DNA of 64,000 bases from Kaistia granuli DSM 23481 (GCF_000380505.1 NZ_AQYH01000008.1:310001-374000), one strand, 5' to 3'. Numbered from the stretch's first letter, positions 1-9,200 are shown. Numbers and translations: made by a program. The notes: generated by a model from the sequence alone, not told the origin.

Positions 1-1091
1 TAGGCGCCGAGACCGGCCCGGTCGACCAGCAACGCTTGCGCATAGGCGCGCAGGATCTCGACGGCGCTCGCCATCAGGCTCTCGATCGGATCGGTGACGT
101 TGTGCGACTGGTCGATCATGTAGGCCGGCTGGAACGCCCTCGCCTTGCGATACTCGGCATCGACCAGCTCGTTGAAGACGAGGAAGAGCTGGAACGGATT
201 GATCGAGCCGGCGTCGAGATCGTCGTCGCCATATTTGGAATCGTTGAAGTGGAAGCCGGCGAGCTTGCCGAACTGGATCAGCCGGGCGACGATCATCTCG
301 ATATTGGTGTTCGGCGCATGGTGGCCGAGATCGACCAGGCAGAATGCCTTCGGCCCCAGCTCCTGGGCGATCAGGTAGTTGGTGCCCCAGTCCTGCACCA
401 CCGTCGAGTAGAAGGCGGGTTCATAGAGCTTGTGCTCGGTGAAGACGCGCCAATCGTCCGGCAATGCCGCATAGACCGACTTCATCGCCTCCAGATAGCG
501 CTCGAAGGCGCCCGTGAAGTTCGACTGGCCGGGGAAGTTCGAGCCGTCGCCGACCCAGACCGTCAGCGCCTTCGAACCCAGCACCTTGCCGATCTCGATC
601 GTCTCGATGTTGTGCTCGACCGCCTGCTGGCGGACGGCGGCGTCGGTGTGCGACAGCGAGCCGAACTTGTAGGAATGCTTCTGGTCCTTGGCGTCCGAGA
701 ACGTGTTCGAGTTCATCGCATCGAAACCGAGGCCGAGCGCGTCGGCATGCGCCTTCAGAGCCTTCGGATCCGCCTTGTCCCAGGGATTGTGCAGCGAGAC
801 ATTCGGGGTCGCGCGCGTCAGCTGGTTGATAACGGCGCAGTCGTCGAGCTTCTCGAAGATGCCGCGCGGCTCGCCGGGACCGGCGAAGCGGGCAAAGCGC
901 GTGCCGCCGGTGCCGACGCCCCAGGACGGCACGGCGACGGTGAAGGCCGCGACCTTGCGCGTGATCGCATCGATGTCGATACCACGCCGGTCGAGCTGCT
1001 CGCCGAGCGAGGAATAGTCGTTGGCGAGCGCCGCGTCCTCGGCCTTGTTCTTCTCGGCCAGGATATCTGCGGAAATCGGAAGATCGGTCAT
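1..1091 (-). CDS. rhaI: L-rhamnose isomerase, 3' end cut by window edge
   Basis: Isomerises L-rhamnose to L-rhamnulose in the cytoplasm, the first step of rhamnose breakdown. The minus-strand frame is open from an ATG at 1091 to the left edge, giving residues 1-363; the C-terminus lies outside the window. The start follows a strong GGGGAGGA ribosome site about 8 bases upstream. Motifs of the TIM-barrel sugar isomerase fold are readable: EHKLYEP, DLGHHAPNTN and FHFNDSKYGDDD, which carry the metal-binding Glu, Asp and His residues. It resembles the rhizobial/Pseudomonas-type RhaI rather than E. coli RhaA. It lies downstream of rhaD on the same strand and is probably co-transcribed with it across a 196-base gap. 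Confidence 0.9.
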   Translation of the reverse strand, partial: MTDLPISADILAEKNKAEDAALANDYSSLGEQLDRRGIDIDAITRKVAAFTVAVPSWGVGTGGTRFARFAGPGEPRGIFEKLDDCAVINQLTRATPNVSLHNPWDKADPKALKAHADALGLGFDAMNSNTFSDAKDQKHSYKFGSLSHTDAAVRQQAVEHNIETIEIGKVLGSKALTVWVGDGSNFPGQSNFTGAFERYLEAMKSVYAALPDDWRVFTEHKLYEPAFYSTVVQDWGTNYLIAQELGPKAFCLVDLGHHAPNTNIEMIVARLIQFGKLAGFHFNDSKYGDDDLDAGSINPFQLFLVFNELVDAEYRKARAFQPAYMIDQSHNVTDPIESLMASAVEILRAYAQALLVDRAGLGA

Positions 1092-1184
1092 GTGGCGGGT
1101 CCTCCCCAAGCCAGTTTTGCGTAACGGTTCCGGCAATCTCTCAGCCTGAGACCGTTCGTGAATTCGCCAGGCCGAGCCGGCTGG

Positions 1185-1252
1185 CGTGGTCTTCGAGGAC
1201 CGGAGCGGAGCGGACTTTGGGTCCGTGAGCACCGGAAGCGCAGAAGACCGCG
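1185..1252. repeat. Structured palindromic element between rhaD and rhaI
   Basis: In the 196-base gap between the two genes, GGTCTTC (1188-1194) pairs with GAAGACC (1243-1249). With flanking bases and one G-U pair the stem reaches 10 bp (1185-1194 with 1243-1252). Inside it sits a second hairpin, CGGAC (1211-1215) with GTCCG (1221-1225) and a five-base loop. It could be a dispersed extragenic palindrome or an RNA element that alters the rhaD/rhaI message ratio. No T-tract follows it, so a simple terminator is less likely. Confidence 0.45.
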
Positions 1253-1287
1253 TCAGACGGCCGGCCTAGTAGAATTGGCGGGCGGTC

Positions 1288-3390
1288 TCAGCGGGTGAAG
1301 CTGATGACGTTGCCAGCATCGACATTGATGATGTTGCCGGTCGACTTGTTCGACAGGTCGGCGGCGAGGAAGTAGGCAGCCTCGGCGATGTCTTCCGGGA
1401 ACACGCTGCGCTTCAGCAGCGAGCGGTTGCGGTAGAACTCCTCGAGATCGTCCTCGCCGATCTTGTTCGACTCGGCGCGCTGCTGGCGCCACTCGCCCTG
1501 CCAGATCTTCGAGCCGCGCAACACCGCGTCCGGGTTGATCGTGTTGACGCGGATGCCGAACGGCGCGCCCTCCAGCGCCAGGCAGCGGGCGAGATGGATC
1601 TCGGCCGCCTTGGCGGTGCAGTAGGCCGAGGCGCCGGCCGAAGCCGCGAGGCCGTTCTTCGAGGCGATGAAGACGATCGAGCCGCCGAGCTTCTGCGTCT
1701 TCATGATGCGATAGGCGGCGCGGGAGACGAGGAAATAGCCCGTCGCGAGGATCGCGATGTTCTTGTCCCAGGTCTCGAGCGTCGTTTCCTCGAACGGCGC
1801 GGCGGACGAAATACCGGCATTGGAGACGAGGATATCGATGCCGCCATACTCGATCAGCGTGTCGTGGAACGCCTTGTCGACCGCGCCCTCGCTGGTGACG
1901 TTGGCGATGACGCCGCGGATGTTGTCCTTGCCGAACTTGGCGCCGAGACCGGAAACGGTGGTGTCGAGCGCCGCCTGGTCGATATCGGCGATCATGACGA
2001 CCGCGCCTTCCTGCAGGTAGCGGACGGCGGTGGCCGAGCCGATGCCGCCGGCGCCGCCGGTGATGAAGGCGATGCGGCCGGCGAGCGACTTCGGCTTCGG
2101 CATGCGCTGGAGCTTGGCTTCTTCAAGCAGCCAGTACTCGATGTCGAAGGCTTCCTGCTCGTCGAGGCCGACATAGGTCGACACCGTCGAGGCGCCGCGC
2201 ATCACGTTGATGGCGTTGACGTAGAACTCGCCGGCGATGCGGGCGGTGGCCTTGTCGCGGGCAAAGGTGATCATGCCGACGCCGGGCACGAGGTAGACAA
2301 CGGCGTTGGGATCGCGCATCGCCGGGCTGTCGGCGTGCTTGCAGCGGTCGTAGTAGGCGGCGTAGTCGGCGCGATAGGCATCGAGCGCGCCGTCGAGACC
2401 TTCGAGCACCGCGTCCAGATTATCCTTGGCCGGATCGTAGTCGACGACCAGCGGCCGGATCTTGGTGCGGAGGAAATGATCCGGGCAGGACGTGCCGAGC
2501 GCCGCCAATGAGCGAAGCTGAGCGGAATTGACGAATTCGAGCACGGCCGGCTGGTCGTCGAAATGGCCGATCTTCGATTCCGTCTTGCCGATGCGGCCGC
2601 GGATCTGCGGCATCAGGCTGGCTGCGACGGCGCGGCGCTTGTCGGCGTCGAGCGACTGCGCGACGGCGCCACCGAAGATCGCCTTGCCCTCAGTCTCCTT
2701 GGCGAACCAGGCGATCGCCTTGTTGATGATCTCGAGCGTCAGCCCATAGACGCCCTTGGAGGTGTCGGCCCAGGTGAACAGGCCGTGGCTCTCGAGCACG
2801 ACACCCTTGGCGTTCGGGTTCTCGTTGGCGAATTTCGACAGCCACAGGCCAAGCTCGAAGCCCGGGCGCTTCCAGGGCAGCCAGCCGATCGTGTCGCCGT
2901 AGATCTGCTGGGTCAGTTCCCTCGAGTTCTTCGAGGCGGCGATGGCGATGATTGCGTCGGGATGCATGTGGTCGACATGCTTGTAGGGCACGTAAGCGTG
3001 CAGCGGCGTGTCGATCGAGGCCGCGCGGGGATTGAGGTTGAAGGTGCAGTGCGGCAGCAGGCCGACCATCTCGTCCTCGAACTCGAGGCCGCGATAGATG
3101 CCCTTCAGTGCTTCGAGCTTGTCCTGGTAGAGGGTCGCGAAACCGTCGAGCTTCATCGAACCGACATCGCCGCCCGACCCCTTGACCCAGAGCACCGTGA
3201 CGTCCTGACCGGAGAGCGGATCCTTCTCGACGACCTTGGCCGACGTGTTGCCGCCACCGAAATTGGTGATGCGCTTGTCGGAACCGAGCAGGTTGGAGCG
3301 ATAGAGCAGGAGTTCCGCCTCACCGAGGCCGGCGGCCTTGGCGTCGTCCCAGCGATTGTCGAGGAGATGCGAGGAAACGGGTTCGGTCAT
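1288..3390 (-). CDS. rhaD: Bifunctional rhamnulose-1-phosphate aldolase / lactaldehyde dehydrogenase (class II aldolase-SDR fusion)
   Basis: A 700-residue two-domain enzyme. Residues 1 to about 430 form a class II (zinc) aldolase, with GGGNTSAK, the zinc ligands in HMHPD and a later SHGLF motif. Residues about 436-700 form a short-chain dehydrogenase with ITGGAGGIG and the catalytic YCTAK (about 590-594). In known fusions the aldolase splits L-rhamnulose-1-phosphate into DHAP and L-lactaldehyde, and the SDR oxidises lactaldehyde to L-lactate. The ATG at 3390 (MTEPVSS) is chosen by family length. The frame stays open to 3498, but the extra N-terminus is basic and low in complexity. It is transcribed away from rhaR and towards rhaI. 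Confidence 0.9.
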   Translation of the reverse strand: MTEPVSSHLLDNRWDDAKAAGLGEAELLLYRSNLLGSDKRITNFGGGNTSAKVVEKDPLSGQDVTVLWVKGSGGDVGSMKLDGFATLYQDKLEALKGIYRGLEFEDEMVGLLPHCTFNLNPRAASIDTPLHAYVPYKHVDHMHPDAIIAIAASKNSRELTQQIYGDTIGWLPWKRPGFELGLWLSKFANENPNAKGVVLESHGLFTWADTSKGVYGLTLEIINKAIAWFAKETEGKAIFGGAVAQSLDADKRRAVAASLMPQIRGRIGKTESKIGHFDDQPAVLEFVNSAQLRSLAALGTSCPDHFLRTKIRPLVVDYDPAKDNLDAVLEGLDGALDAYRADYAAYYDRCKHADSPAMRDPNAVVYLVPGVGMITFARDKATARIAGEFYVNAINVMRGASTVSTYVGLDEQEAFDIEYWLLEEAKLQRMPKPKSLAGRIAFITGGAGGIGSATAVRYLQEGAVVMIADIDQAALDTTVSGLGAKFGKDNIRGVIANVTSEGAVDKAFHDTLIEYGGIDILVSNAGISSAAPFEETTLETWDKNIAILATGYFLVSRAAYRIMKTQKLGGSIVFIASKNGLAASAGASAYCTAKAAEIHLARCLALEGAPFGIRVNTINPDAVLRGSKIWQGEWRQQRAESNKIGEDDLEEFYRNRSLLKRSVFPEDIAEAAYFLAADLSNKSTGNIINVDAGNVISFTR

Positions 3391-3691
3391 GATCGAGGTG
3401 CTCTTGATCGGTCGCCGCTTCGCATGGCGCGAGCGCATCGGATCGGCGAACCATCCACGGGGGACGTCGCTCGGCCTGTCCAGCCGAGGACCACGCAATT
3501 GCGTCTGATGATCTGTCAGGGGCCCCGCCGCTTGTCAATCAAAACCAGTCAGATCGGAGCATGATGCCGGAGATATTGCGCTGCATTATGACTGATGTTG
3601 ACTATTTTGCGTCGCATCATTAGCGGGAATGATCGTTTCTGATTGACAATCATCGGAAAGCTTGGACAATCCCGCTCCGTCGGAGGGACGC
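3391..3691. promoter_or_regulatory. Divergent rhaD / rhaR-rhaT promoter region
   Basis: This 301-base gap separates the divergent rhaD and rhaR genes and holds no gene. It is AT-richer than its surroundings from about 3540 to 3660. TTGACA hexamers face outward on both sides: on the minus strand within 3532-3541, towards rhaD, and on the plus strand at 3643-3648, towards rhaR. Clear -10 boxes were not identified. It is the obvious control region of the rhamnose regulon. Confidence 0.7.
3532..3649. promoter_or_regulatory. Inverted pair of 10-bp candidate RhaR operators
   Basis: TTGTCAATCA at 3532-3541 and its exact reverse complement TGATTGACAA at 3640-3649 are about 108 bases apart in the divergent promoter. 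Each copy contains an outward-facing TTGACA, so a bound repressor would cover both -35 boxes. The 3640 copy extends to a near-palindrome, TGATTGACAATCA. Assignment to the adjacent DeoR-family RhaR is inferred from position. Confidence 0.5.
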
Positions 3692-4483
3692 ATGCACGAA
3701 ATCGAGCGCCACAGGATCATCCTCGGCGAGGTGGCCGAGCGCCCTGTCGTCACGGTGGCGCAGCTTGTCGGCCTCACCGGCGCCTCCGAAGCCACGATCC
3801 GGCGCGACATCACCGCCCTGAACGACGACGGCCAGCTGCGCAAGGTACGCGGCGGCGCCGAGCGGCTGCAGGGCTCGAACGGCATCGGCAGCCTGATGAC
3901 GCCGGCCTTCGAGGAAACCCGGCTGCAGAACCTTCCCGCCAAGCGCGCCATCGCCCGCGCCGCCGCCAGCCTGGTCGAGGACGGCGAGTCGATCATCGTC
4001 AATGGCGGCACCACCACCTACTGCCTCGGTCCCTACATCGCCGATCGCAAGCTGCGCGTCCTCACCAATTCGCTCGATCTCGCGCTCTATCTGATCGGCA
4101 ATGGCGATTGCCAGGTCGTGCTGCCGGGCGGCGACATCCATCGCGAGCAGCGCATGGTGGTCAGCCCCTACACCAACGACACGGTGATCGAGCACTTCTA
4201 CGCCGCCAAGTATTTCCTCGGCGCCCACGCCATCCGCCGCCAGGGCCTGATCGAGGGCGATCCCGTCCTGATCAAGGCCGAGCAGAAGATGCTGAAGCAG
4301 GCCGAGCAGGTGATCGCGCTGGTCGACGGCTCGAAGTTCCAGCCGCGCGGCAGCCTGATCCTCTGTCCCCTGACCCAGCTCGACCGGGTGATCACGGACA
4401 GTTCGGCGCCGAAGGAAGCCTGTGACATGCTGCGCGACGCCGGCGTCATCGTCGATGTCGTCGAGGTCGAAGCGGAGAGTTGA
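3692..4483 (+). CDS. rhaR: DeoR-family regulator of rhamnose catabolism
   Basis: A 263-residue DeoR/GlpR-type repressor. The N-terminal winged helix-turn-helix spans about residues 1-58, with the family signature ASEATIRRDITALNDDG and then LRKVRGGA. The C-terminal part is a sugar-phosphate-sensing DeoRC domain (NGGTTTYCL, VLTNSLDLA, PGGDIHREQ). The ATG at 3692 is preferred because a GGAGG site lies just upstream; an in-frame ATG at 3662 falls inside the promoter. It is divergent from rhaD and 72 bases upstream of rhaT. By analogy with rhizobial rha loci it probably represses both transcripts until the pathway intermediate is present. Confidence 0.85.
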   Translation: MHEIERHRIILGEVAERPVVTVAQLVGLTGASEATIRRDITALNDDGQLRKVRGGAERLQGSNGIGSLMTPAFEETRLQNLPAKRAIARAAASLVEDGESIIVNGGTTTYCLGPYIADRKLRVLTNSLDLALYLIGNGDCQVVLPGGDIHREQRMVVSPYTNDTVIEHFYAAKYFLGAHAIRRQGLIEGDPVLIKAEQKMLKQAEQVIALVDGSKFQPRGSLILCPLTQLDRVITDSSAPKEACDMLRDAGVIVDVVEVEAES

Positions 4484-4555
4484 TGATCTGATCTTGCCAA
4501 TCCCGGCCAACAAAAAAGGCGGCGCCAAGCCGTTGTTCAAGGGAAACGCCAAGTC

Positions 4556-6064
4556 ATGCAGCCAATCCTCGCCCTGGAGGGGGTGTCGAAATCCTTCGCC
4601 GGCGTGAAAGCGCTCAAGGACGTCTCGTTCGACGTCCGCCCGGGCGAAGTGCATGCGCTGATGGGCGAGAACGGCGCCGGCAAGTCGACGCTGATCAAGG
4701 TCATCGCGGGCGTGCATGCGCCCGACAGCGGCGAGATCCGCGTCAATGGCGAGCTCGTCCGCTTCGCGACGCCGCGCGAGGCCCGCGCCGCCGGCATCGC
4801 CACCGTCTACCAGGAGCTTCTGCTCTTCCCCGAGCTTTCGGTCGCCGAGAATATCTATCTCGGCCATGCGCCGCGCATGACCATGAACGCGCTCGACTGG
4901 ACGAAGATGCGCGACGGCGCCCGCCGCCTGCTCGACGACCTCGACAGCCACGATCTCGACGTCGACGCCCGCGTCGGCAGCCTCTCCGTCGCCAACCGCC
5001 AGCGTGTCGAGATCGCCAAGGCGCTGTCGCAGGACGCGCGCGTGCTGATCATGGACGAGCCGACGGCGGCGCTGTCCGACACCGACGCCCGCCGGCTGAT
5101 GGACGTCGTCCGCCGGCTGCGCGATCGCGGCGTCGCCATCGTCTATGTCTCGCACCGCATGCCCGAGATCTTCGCGCTCGCCACCCGCGTCACGGTGCTG
5201 CGCGACGGCGCCTATGTCGGCACCCGCGACATCGGCGACATCACCGAGGCCGACCTCGTCTCGATGATGGTCGGCCGGCCGGTCGACCAGCTGTTTCCGA
5301 AGACCGACGCCGAGATCGGCGCGCCGGTGCTGGAACTGCGCAACATCGCCTATCGCGACGAAGTCGAGGACATCTCCTTCACCATCCGCGCCGGCGAGAT
5401 CGTCGGCATCGCCGGGCTGATCGGCTCCGGCCGGACCGAACTGGCGCTCACCATCTTCGGCATCACGCCGGCGACCTCGGGCGAGATCCTGCTCGACGGC
5501 AAGCCGGTGCGGATCACCGACCCGAAACAAGCGCGCGACCTCGGCATCGCCTATGTGCCGGAGGATCGCGGTCTGCAGGGGCTGATCAAGCCGCAGACGA
5601 TCCGCGAGAACCTGTCGCTAGCCCTGCTCGACCGCATCTCGACGGCGACCATCGTCGACCGCGCCAAGGAATCGCGCCTGGCGCGCGAGCTGATCCAGCG
5701 CTTCGGCATCCGCGCCCGCGGGCCGGAACAACTCGTGAAGCAGCTCTCCGGCGGCAACCAGCAGAAGGTCGTGCTGGCGAAATGGGTGGCGACGGAGCCG
5801 CGCGTGCTGATCATGGACGAACCGACGCGCGGCATCGACGTCGGCGCCAAGGCCGAGATCCACGCGCTGATGAGCCGCCTCGCCGGCCAGGGTCTCGCCG
5901 TGCTGATGATCTCCAGCGAACTGCCGGAAGTGCTCGGCATGAGCGACCGCGTGCTGGTCATGAACAATGGCCGCATCGTCGCCGAATTCGATCGCGCCGA
6001 GGCGACGCCCGACAGCGTCGGCACGGCGATGATGCAATCGCAAACCCTGCCGGAGGTCGCATGA
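4556..6064 (+). CDS. rhaT: Rhamnose ABC importer, double ATPase subunit
   Basis: A 502-residue CUT2-type ATPase with two fused nucleotide-binding domains. Domain 1 has Walker A GENGAGKST (residues 37-45) and Walker B RVLIMDEPTAAL. Domain 2 has a degenerate Walker A (GLIGSGRTE), signature LSGGNQQK and Walker B RVLIMDEPTRGID. It powers uptake through the permeases RhaP and RhaQ. The stop codon overlaps the next start (ATGA at 6061), indicating translational coupling. The rhizobial gene name is used; E. coli rhaT is an unrelated proton symporter. The closest alternative is an LsrA-like AI-2 importer, disfavoured by the linked isomerase, aldolase and mutarotase. Confidence 0.88.
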   Translation: MQPILALEGVSKSFAGVKALKDVSFDVRPGEVHALMGENGAGKSTLIKVIAGVHAPDSGEIRVNGELVRFATPREARAAGIATVYQELLLFPELSVAENIYLGHAPRMTMNALDWTKMRDGARRLLDDLDSHDLDVDARVGSLSVANRQRVEIAKALSQDARVLIMDEPTAALSDTDARRLMDVVRRLRDRGVAIVYVSHRMPEIFALATRVTVLRDGAYVGTRDIGDITEADLVSMMVGRPVDQLFPKTDAEIGAPVLELRNIAYRDEVEDISFTIRAGEIVGIAGLIGSGRTELALTIFGITPATSGEILLDGKPVRITDPKQARDLGIAYVPEDRGLQGLIKPQTIRENLSLALLDRISTATIVDRAKESRLARELIQRFGIRARGPEQLVKQLSGGNQQKVVLAKWVATEPRVLIMDEPTRGIDVGAKAEIHALMSRLAGQGLAVLMISSELPEVLGMSDRVLVMNNGRIVAEFDRAEATPDSVGTAMMQSQTLPEVA

Positions 6065-7050
6065 TGACGGCGTCCAGTCCCGCCGTCCCGCGCACGGCGC
6101 CGGCGATGCGGCCGATGAAGCGGATCGCCGCCTATGGTCAGGAATTCATCCTGCTCGGCGCCATCGTCGCGCTGTTCGTCGTCGTCAGCTTCGTCAATCC
6201 GCGCTTCCTCGGCGCCAACAACATCTCCAACATCTTCGCCGGCAACGCCTATATCGCGGTGGCGGCGATCGGCATGTCGCTGGTGATCATCTCCGGCCAT
6301 ATCGACGTCGCCGTCGGTTCGCTGATCGGCGTGCTGGCGACGATCTCCGGCACGCTCGCCGTCAACGGCTACCCGATCTGGCTCGCCTGGCTGGTGCCGG
6401 TCCTGGTCGGCATCGTCGTCAATGCCGGCGTCGGCGCGCTGATCGCCTATCTCCGCATCCCGTCGATCGTCGTCACGCTCGGCATGCTGTCGATCCTGAA
6501 GGGCGGCCTGATCAGCGTCACCGCCGGCGCCTGGATCACCAACCTGCCGGCCGACTATCTGATCGCCCAGTTCCGCCTGTTCGGCATCCCCTCGCCGGTC
6601 TGGTTCATGGTGATCCTGACCGCGCTGGTGGCGTTCTGGATGCGCTATTCGGGCTTCGGCCGGACGATCTACGCGATCGGCGGCAATGTCGAGGCGGCCC
6701 GCGTCGCCGGCATCCAGGTCGAGCGCTCGACCGTCATCGTCTTCGCCATCCACGGCGCCTTCGCCGGCATCGCAGCGGTCCTGTTCGCGACGCAATTGCA
6801 GGTCATCCAGTCGACGGTTCCGCCCAATCTGGAGCTGACCGTGATCACCGCCTCGGTCGTCGGCGGCGTCTCGATCCTCGGCGGCACCGGCACGGTGATC
6901 GGCTCGACCCTGGCCGCGATCCTGTTCGCCGCGATCGCCTCCTCGCTCATCTTCCTCAATGTCTCCGCCTATTGGCTGCGCTCGGTGCAGGGTCTCCTGA
7001 TCCTGATCACCGTGCTCGCCGACATGGCGCGGCGACGCCGGCTCCGGTGA
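6061..7050 (+). CDS. rhaP: Rhamnose ABC importer, permease 1
   Basis: A 329-residue polytopic inner-membrane permease of the CUT2 (BPD_transp_2) family with roughly nine hydrophobic segments. A cytoplasmic N-terminus of about 25 residues comes before the first helix. Family signatures include SGHIDVAVGSLIGV and, near the end, VVGGVSILGGTGTVIGS, the region that contacts the ATPase. The start overlaps rhaT by four bases, and a second in-frame ATG follows at once (6064). rhaQ begins seven bases after its stop. The importer uses two different permeases, as in the rhizobial rhamnose and Lsr systems. Confidence 0.87.
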   Translation: MMTASSPAVPRTAPAMRPMKRIAAYGQEFILLGAIVALFVVVSFVNPRFLGANNISNIFAGNAYIAVAAIGMSLVIISGHIDVAVGSLIGVLATISGTLAVNGYPIWLAWLVPVLVGIVVNAGVGALIAYLRIPSIVVTLGMLSILKGGLISVTAGAWITNLPADYLIAQFRLFGIPSPVWFMVILTALVAFWMRYSGFGRTIYAIGGNVEAARVAGIQVERSTVIVFAIHGAFAGIAAVLFATQLQVIQSTVPPNLELTVITASVVGGVSILGGTGTVIGSTLAAILFAAIASSLIFLNVSAYWLRSVQGLLILITVLADMARRRRLR

Positions 7051-7057
7051 CGATCCG

Positions 7058-8008
7058 ATGACCGCAACCCTCCGCTCCCTGCTCCGCCACGAGACGATCC
7101 TGGCGATCCTGCTCGTCCTGGTGCTCGCCGCGCTGGCGACCCAGTCCGACCGCTTCTTCACCACCGCCAACCTCCTGAACCAAGGCCGCCTGATGGCCGA
7201 GGTCGGGCTGGTGGCGCTGGTGATGACCTTCGTCATCGTCACCGGCGGCATCGACCTGTCGGTTGGCTCGATCCTCGGACTGACGGCGATCCTGCTCGGC
7301 GTGTTCTGGCACAATCTCGGCCTGCCGCTGCCCGTCGCCATGGTGCTGGCGATCGTCGCGGCCGGCATCGGCGGGCTGATCAACGGGCTGATCATCACCC
7401 GCTTCAAGGTCCCCCCGCTGATCGCCACGCTGGCGACTCTGGCGCTCTATCGCGGTCTCGCCGAAGGCATCAGCCAGGCGCGCTCGGTGCGCGGCTATCC
7501 CGAATGGTTCTTCGTGCTCGGCCAGGGCGAGGTGCTCGGCGTGCCGACGCAGCTCTGGATCCTCGGCGCACTGGTCGTGATCGCCGCCGTGGTGCTCGGA
7601 CTGACGACCTTCGGCCGCGCTACCTATGCCACCGGCGCCAACGAGACGGGCGCGCGCTTCTCCGGCATCGGCGTCGATCGCACCAAGCTCCTGATCTACA
7701 CCGCCTCCGGCCTCGTCGCCGGGCTCGCCGGCGTCATCTTCGTCTCGCGCGTCTCGACGACCCGCTCCGACATGGGCACGGGCCTTGAACTCGACGTCAT
7801 CACCGCCGTGGTGCTCGGCGGCACGTCGATCTTCGGCGGCCGCGGCACCATCATCGGCACCGTCCTCGGCCTGATCCTGATGCAGGCACTGAAGAACGGA
7901 CTCGCACTCTCCGGGGTCAAGGGCGACGGCACCATCGTCGTCATCGGCCTTGTGCTCATCCTCGCGATCGTCGCGAGCAATCTCTTCAGCCGCGAGGGCG
8001 ACGGCTGA
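7058..8008 (+). CDS. rhaQ: Rhamnose ABC importer, permease 2
   Basis: A 316-residue second CUT2 permease, with multiple membrane helices from residue 14 onward. Signatures are VTGGIDLSVGSILGL, near the middle of the N-terminal half, and LGGTSIFGGRGTIIGT near the C-terminus. It would form the translocation pore together with RhaP. It starts at the ATG at 7058, seven bases after rhaP stops. A 69-base gap without an obvious terminator leads to the binding-protein gene, so all four transporter genes are probably in one message. Confidence 0.87.
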   Translation: MTATLRSLLRHETILAILLVLVLAALATQSDRFFTTANLLNQGRLMAEVGLVALVMTFVIVTGGIDLSVGSILGLTAILLGVFWHNLGLPLPVAMVLAIVAAGIGGLINGLIITRFKVPPLIATLATLALYRGLAEGISQARSVRGYPEWFFVLGQGEVLGVPTQLWILGALVVIAAVVLGLTTFGRATYATGANETGARFSGIGVDRTKLLIYTASGLVAGLAGVIFVSRVSTTRSDMGTGLELDVITAVVLGGTSIFGGRGTIIGTVLGLILMQALKNGLALSGVKGDGTIVVIGLVLILAIVASNLFSREGDG

Positions 8009-8077
8009 TTCAGCAGGGGACGAGGGGGTCTCGCCGAAACAACAAAGGCCCCGGCGTCATTTTGGAGGAGAAGAGCA

Positions 8078-9184
8078 ATGTTGAAGAGAACCGTAGCACT
8101 GGCGCTGGGCCTCAGCCTCGGCGTCAGCAGCGCCGCCCTTGCAGCGACCTGGACCGGCGGCGACGACCTGCCGACCAATCCGCTCGCCTGCAACGGCACC
8201 CCGGGCAAGGCCGAGGCCAAGCCCTATGACGGCGGCGTGCCCACCAACGCCCCCGACCGCAAGGGCAAGCCGATCAAGGTGGTCGACGTGCCGAAGCTGA
8301 TCGGCATCGGATATTTCAACGCCACCTCGAAGGGCATCGCCGACGCCGCCAAGGAACTCGGCAATGTCGAGGCCAAGACCGACGGCCCGACGCAGGCGAA
8401 CATCGACCAGCAGATCTCGTTCATCGACAACTACATCACGTCCGGCGTCGACGGCATCCTGTTCGCCGCCAACGATCCGGTCGCCATCGCGCCCGTGCTG
8501 AAGAAGGCGCTCGCCGCCGGCATCAACGTCGTCGGCTATGACGCCAACTCGCAGCCGGACGCCCGCCAGTGGTTCGTCAACCAGGCCGAATTCAACGGCA
8601 TCGCCAAGGCGCTGGTCGACAACATGGCCAAGGAAGTCGGCGAGGACGCGTCCTTCGCCATCGTCACATCGACCTTCACCACGCCGAACCAGGCACGCTG
8701 GATCTCGGAGATGGAGGCCTACCAGGCCAAGTGCCATCCCAACATGAAGTGGCTGGAGACCGTCGAGGCGCAGGAAGACAACGTCCTCTCCTTCAACCAG
8801 GCGACGACGCTGATCAACAAGCATGGCGATGACCTGAAGGGCATCTTCGGCATGACCTCGGTCGCGACCCCGGCATCCGCCGAGGCCGTCACCCAGGCCG
8901 GAAAATGCGGCAAGATCTCGGTCGTCGGCCTCGCCACGCCGAATGCCATGAAGCCCTATGTCGAGAAGGACTGCGTCAAGTCGGTCGTGCTCTGGAACCC
9001 TGTCGATCTCGGCTATGCCGCTCTGCAGGTGCTGCGCGCCACCGCCGATGGCGACCTGAAGCCCGGCGCGACCTCGGTCAAGGCGGGCAAGCTCGGCGAT
9101 CTGCAGGTGATCAATGGTTCCGAGATCCTGCTCGGCGCCCCGTTCACCTTCACCAAGGACAACATCAAGGACTTCGATTTCTGA
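8078..9184 (+). CDS. rhaS: Rhamnose ABC importer, periplasmic sugar-binding protein
   Basis: A 368-residue periplasmic binding protein (Peripla_BP_4 fold). A Sec signal peptide covers about residues 1-22 (LALGLSLGVSSAALA then ATW). The mature chain begins with an unusual segment of about 35 residues containing one Cys before the first domain (KVVDVPKLIGIGYFNA). Several Cys residues (CHPN, GKCGK, KDCVK) could form disulfides. The start has a strong GGAGGAG site. A strong terminator follows directly. The rhizobial gene name is used; E. coli RhaS is an unrelated activator. Rhamnose specificity is inferred from context; the family also holds AI-2 binders. Confidence 0.82.
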   Translation: MLKRTVALALGLSLGVSSAALAATWTGGDDLPTNPLACNGTPGKAEAKPYDGGVPTNAPDRKGKPIKVVDVPKLIGIGYFNATSKGIADAAKELGNVEAKTDGPTQANIDQQISFIDNYITSGVDGILFAANDPVAIAPVLKKALAAGINVVGYDANSQPDARQWFVNQAEFNGIAKALVDNMAKEVGEDASFAIVTSTFTTPNQARWISEMEAYQAKCHPNMKWLETVEAQEDNVLSFNQATTLINKHGDDLKGIFGMTSVATPASAEAVTQAGKCGKISVVGLATPNAMKPYVEKDCVKSVVLWNPVDLGYAALQVLRATADGDLKPGATSVKAGKLGDLQVINGSEILLGAPFTFTKDNIKDFDF

Positions 9185-9200
9185 TCGAGATCCGATCCCG

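Noticed and set aside
3391-3498. N-terminal extension of RhaD to 3498
   Set aside because: The added residues are Arg/Pro-rich, unlike the family, and fall in the divergent promoter region.
3650-5530. Long minus-strand frame opposite rhaR and rhaT
   Set aside because: The plus strand encodes clear DeoR and ABC motifs here; the antisense translation has shadow-like composition and no motif.
4556-9184. Assignment of the importer as an AI-2 (Lsr) system
   Set aside because: Sequence families overlap, but LsrK, LsrR, LsrF and LsrG are absent, while rhamnose isomerase, aldolase, mutarotase and kinases adjoin.
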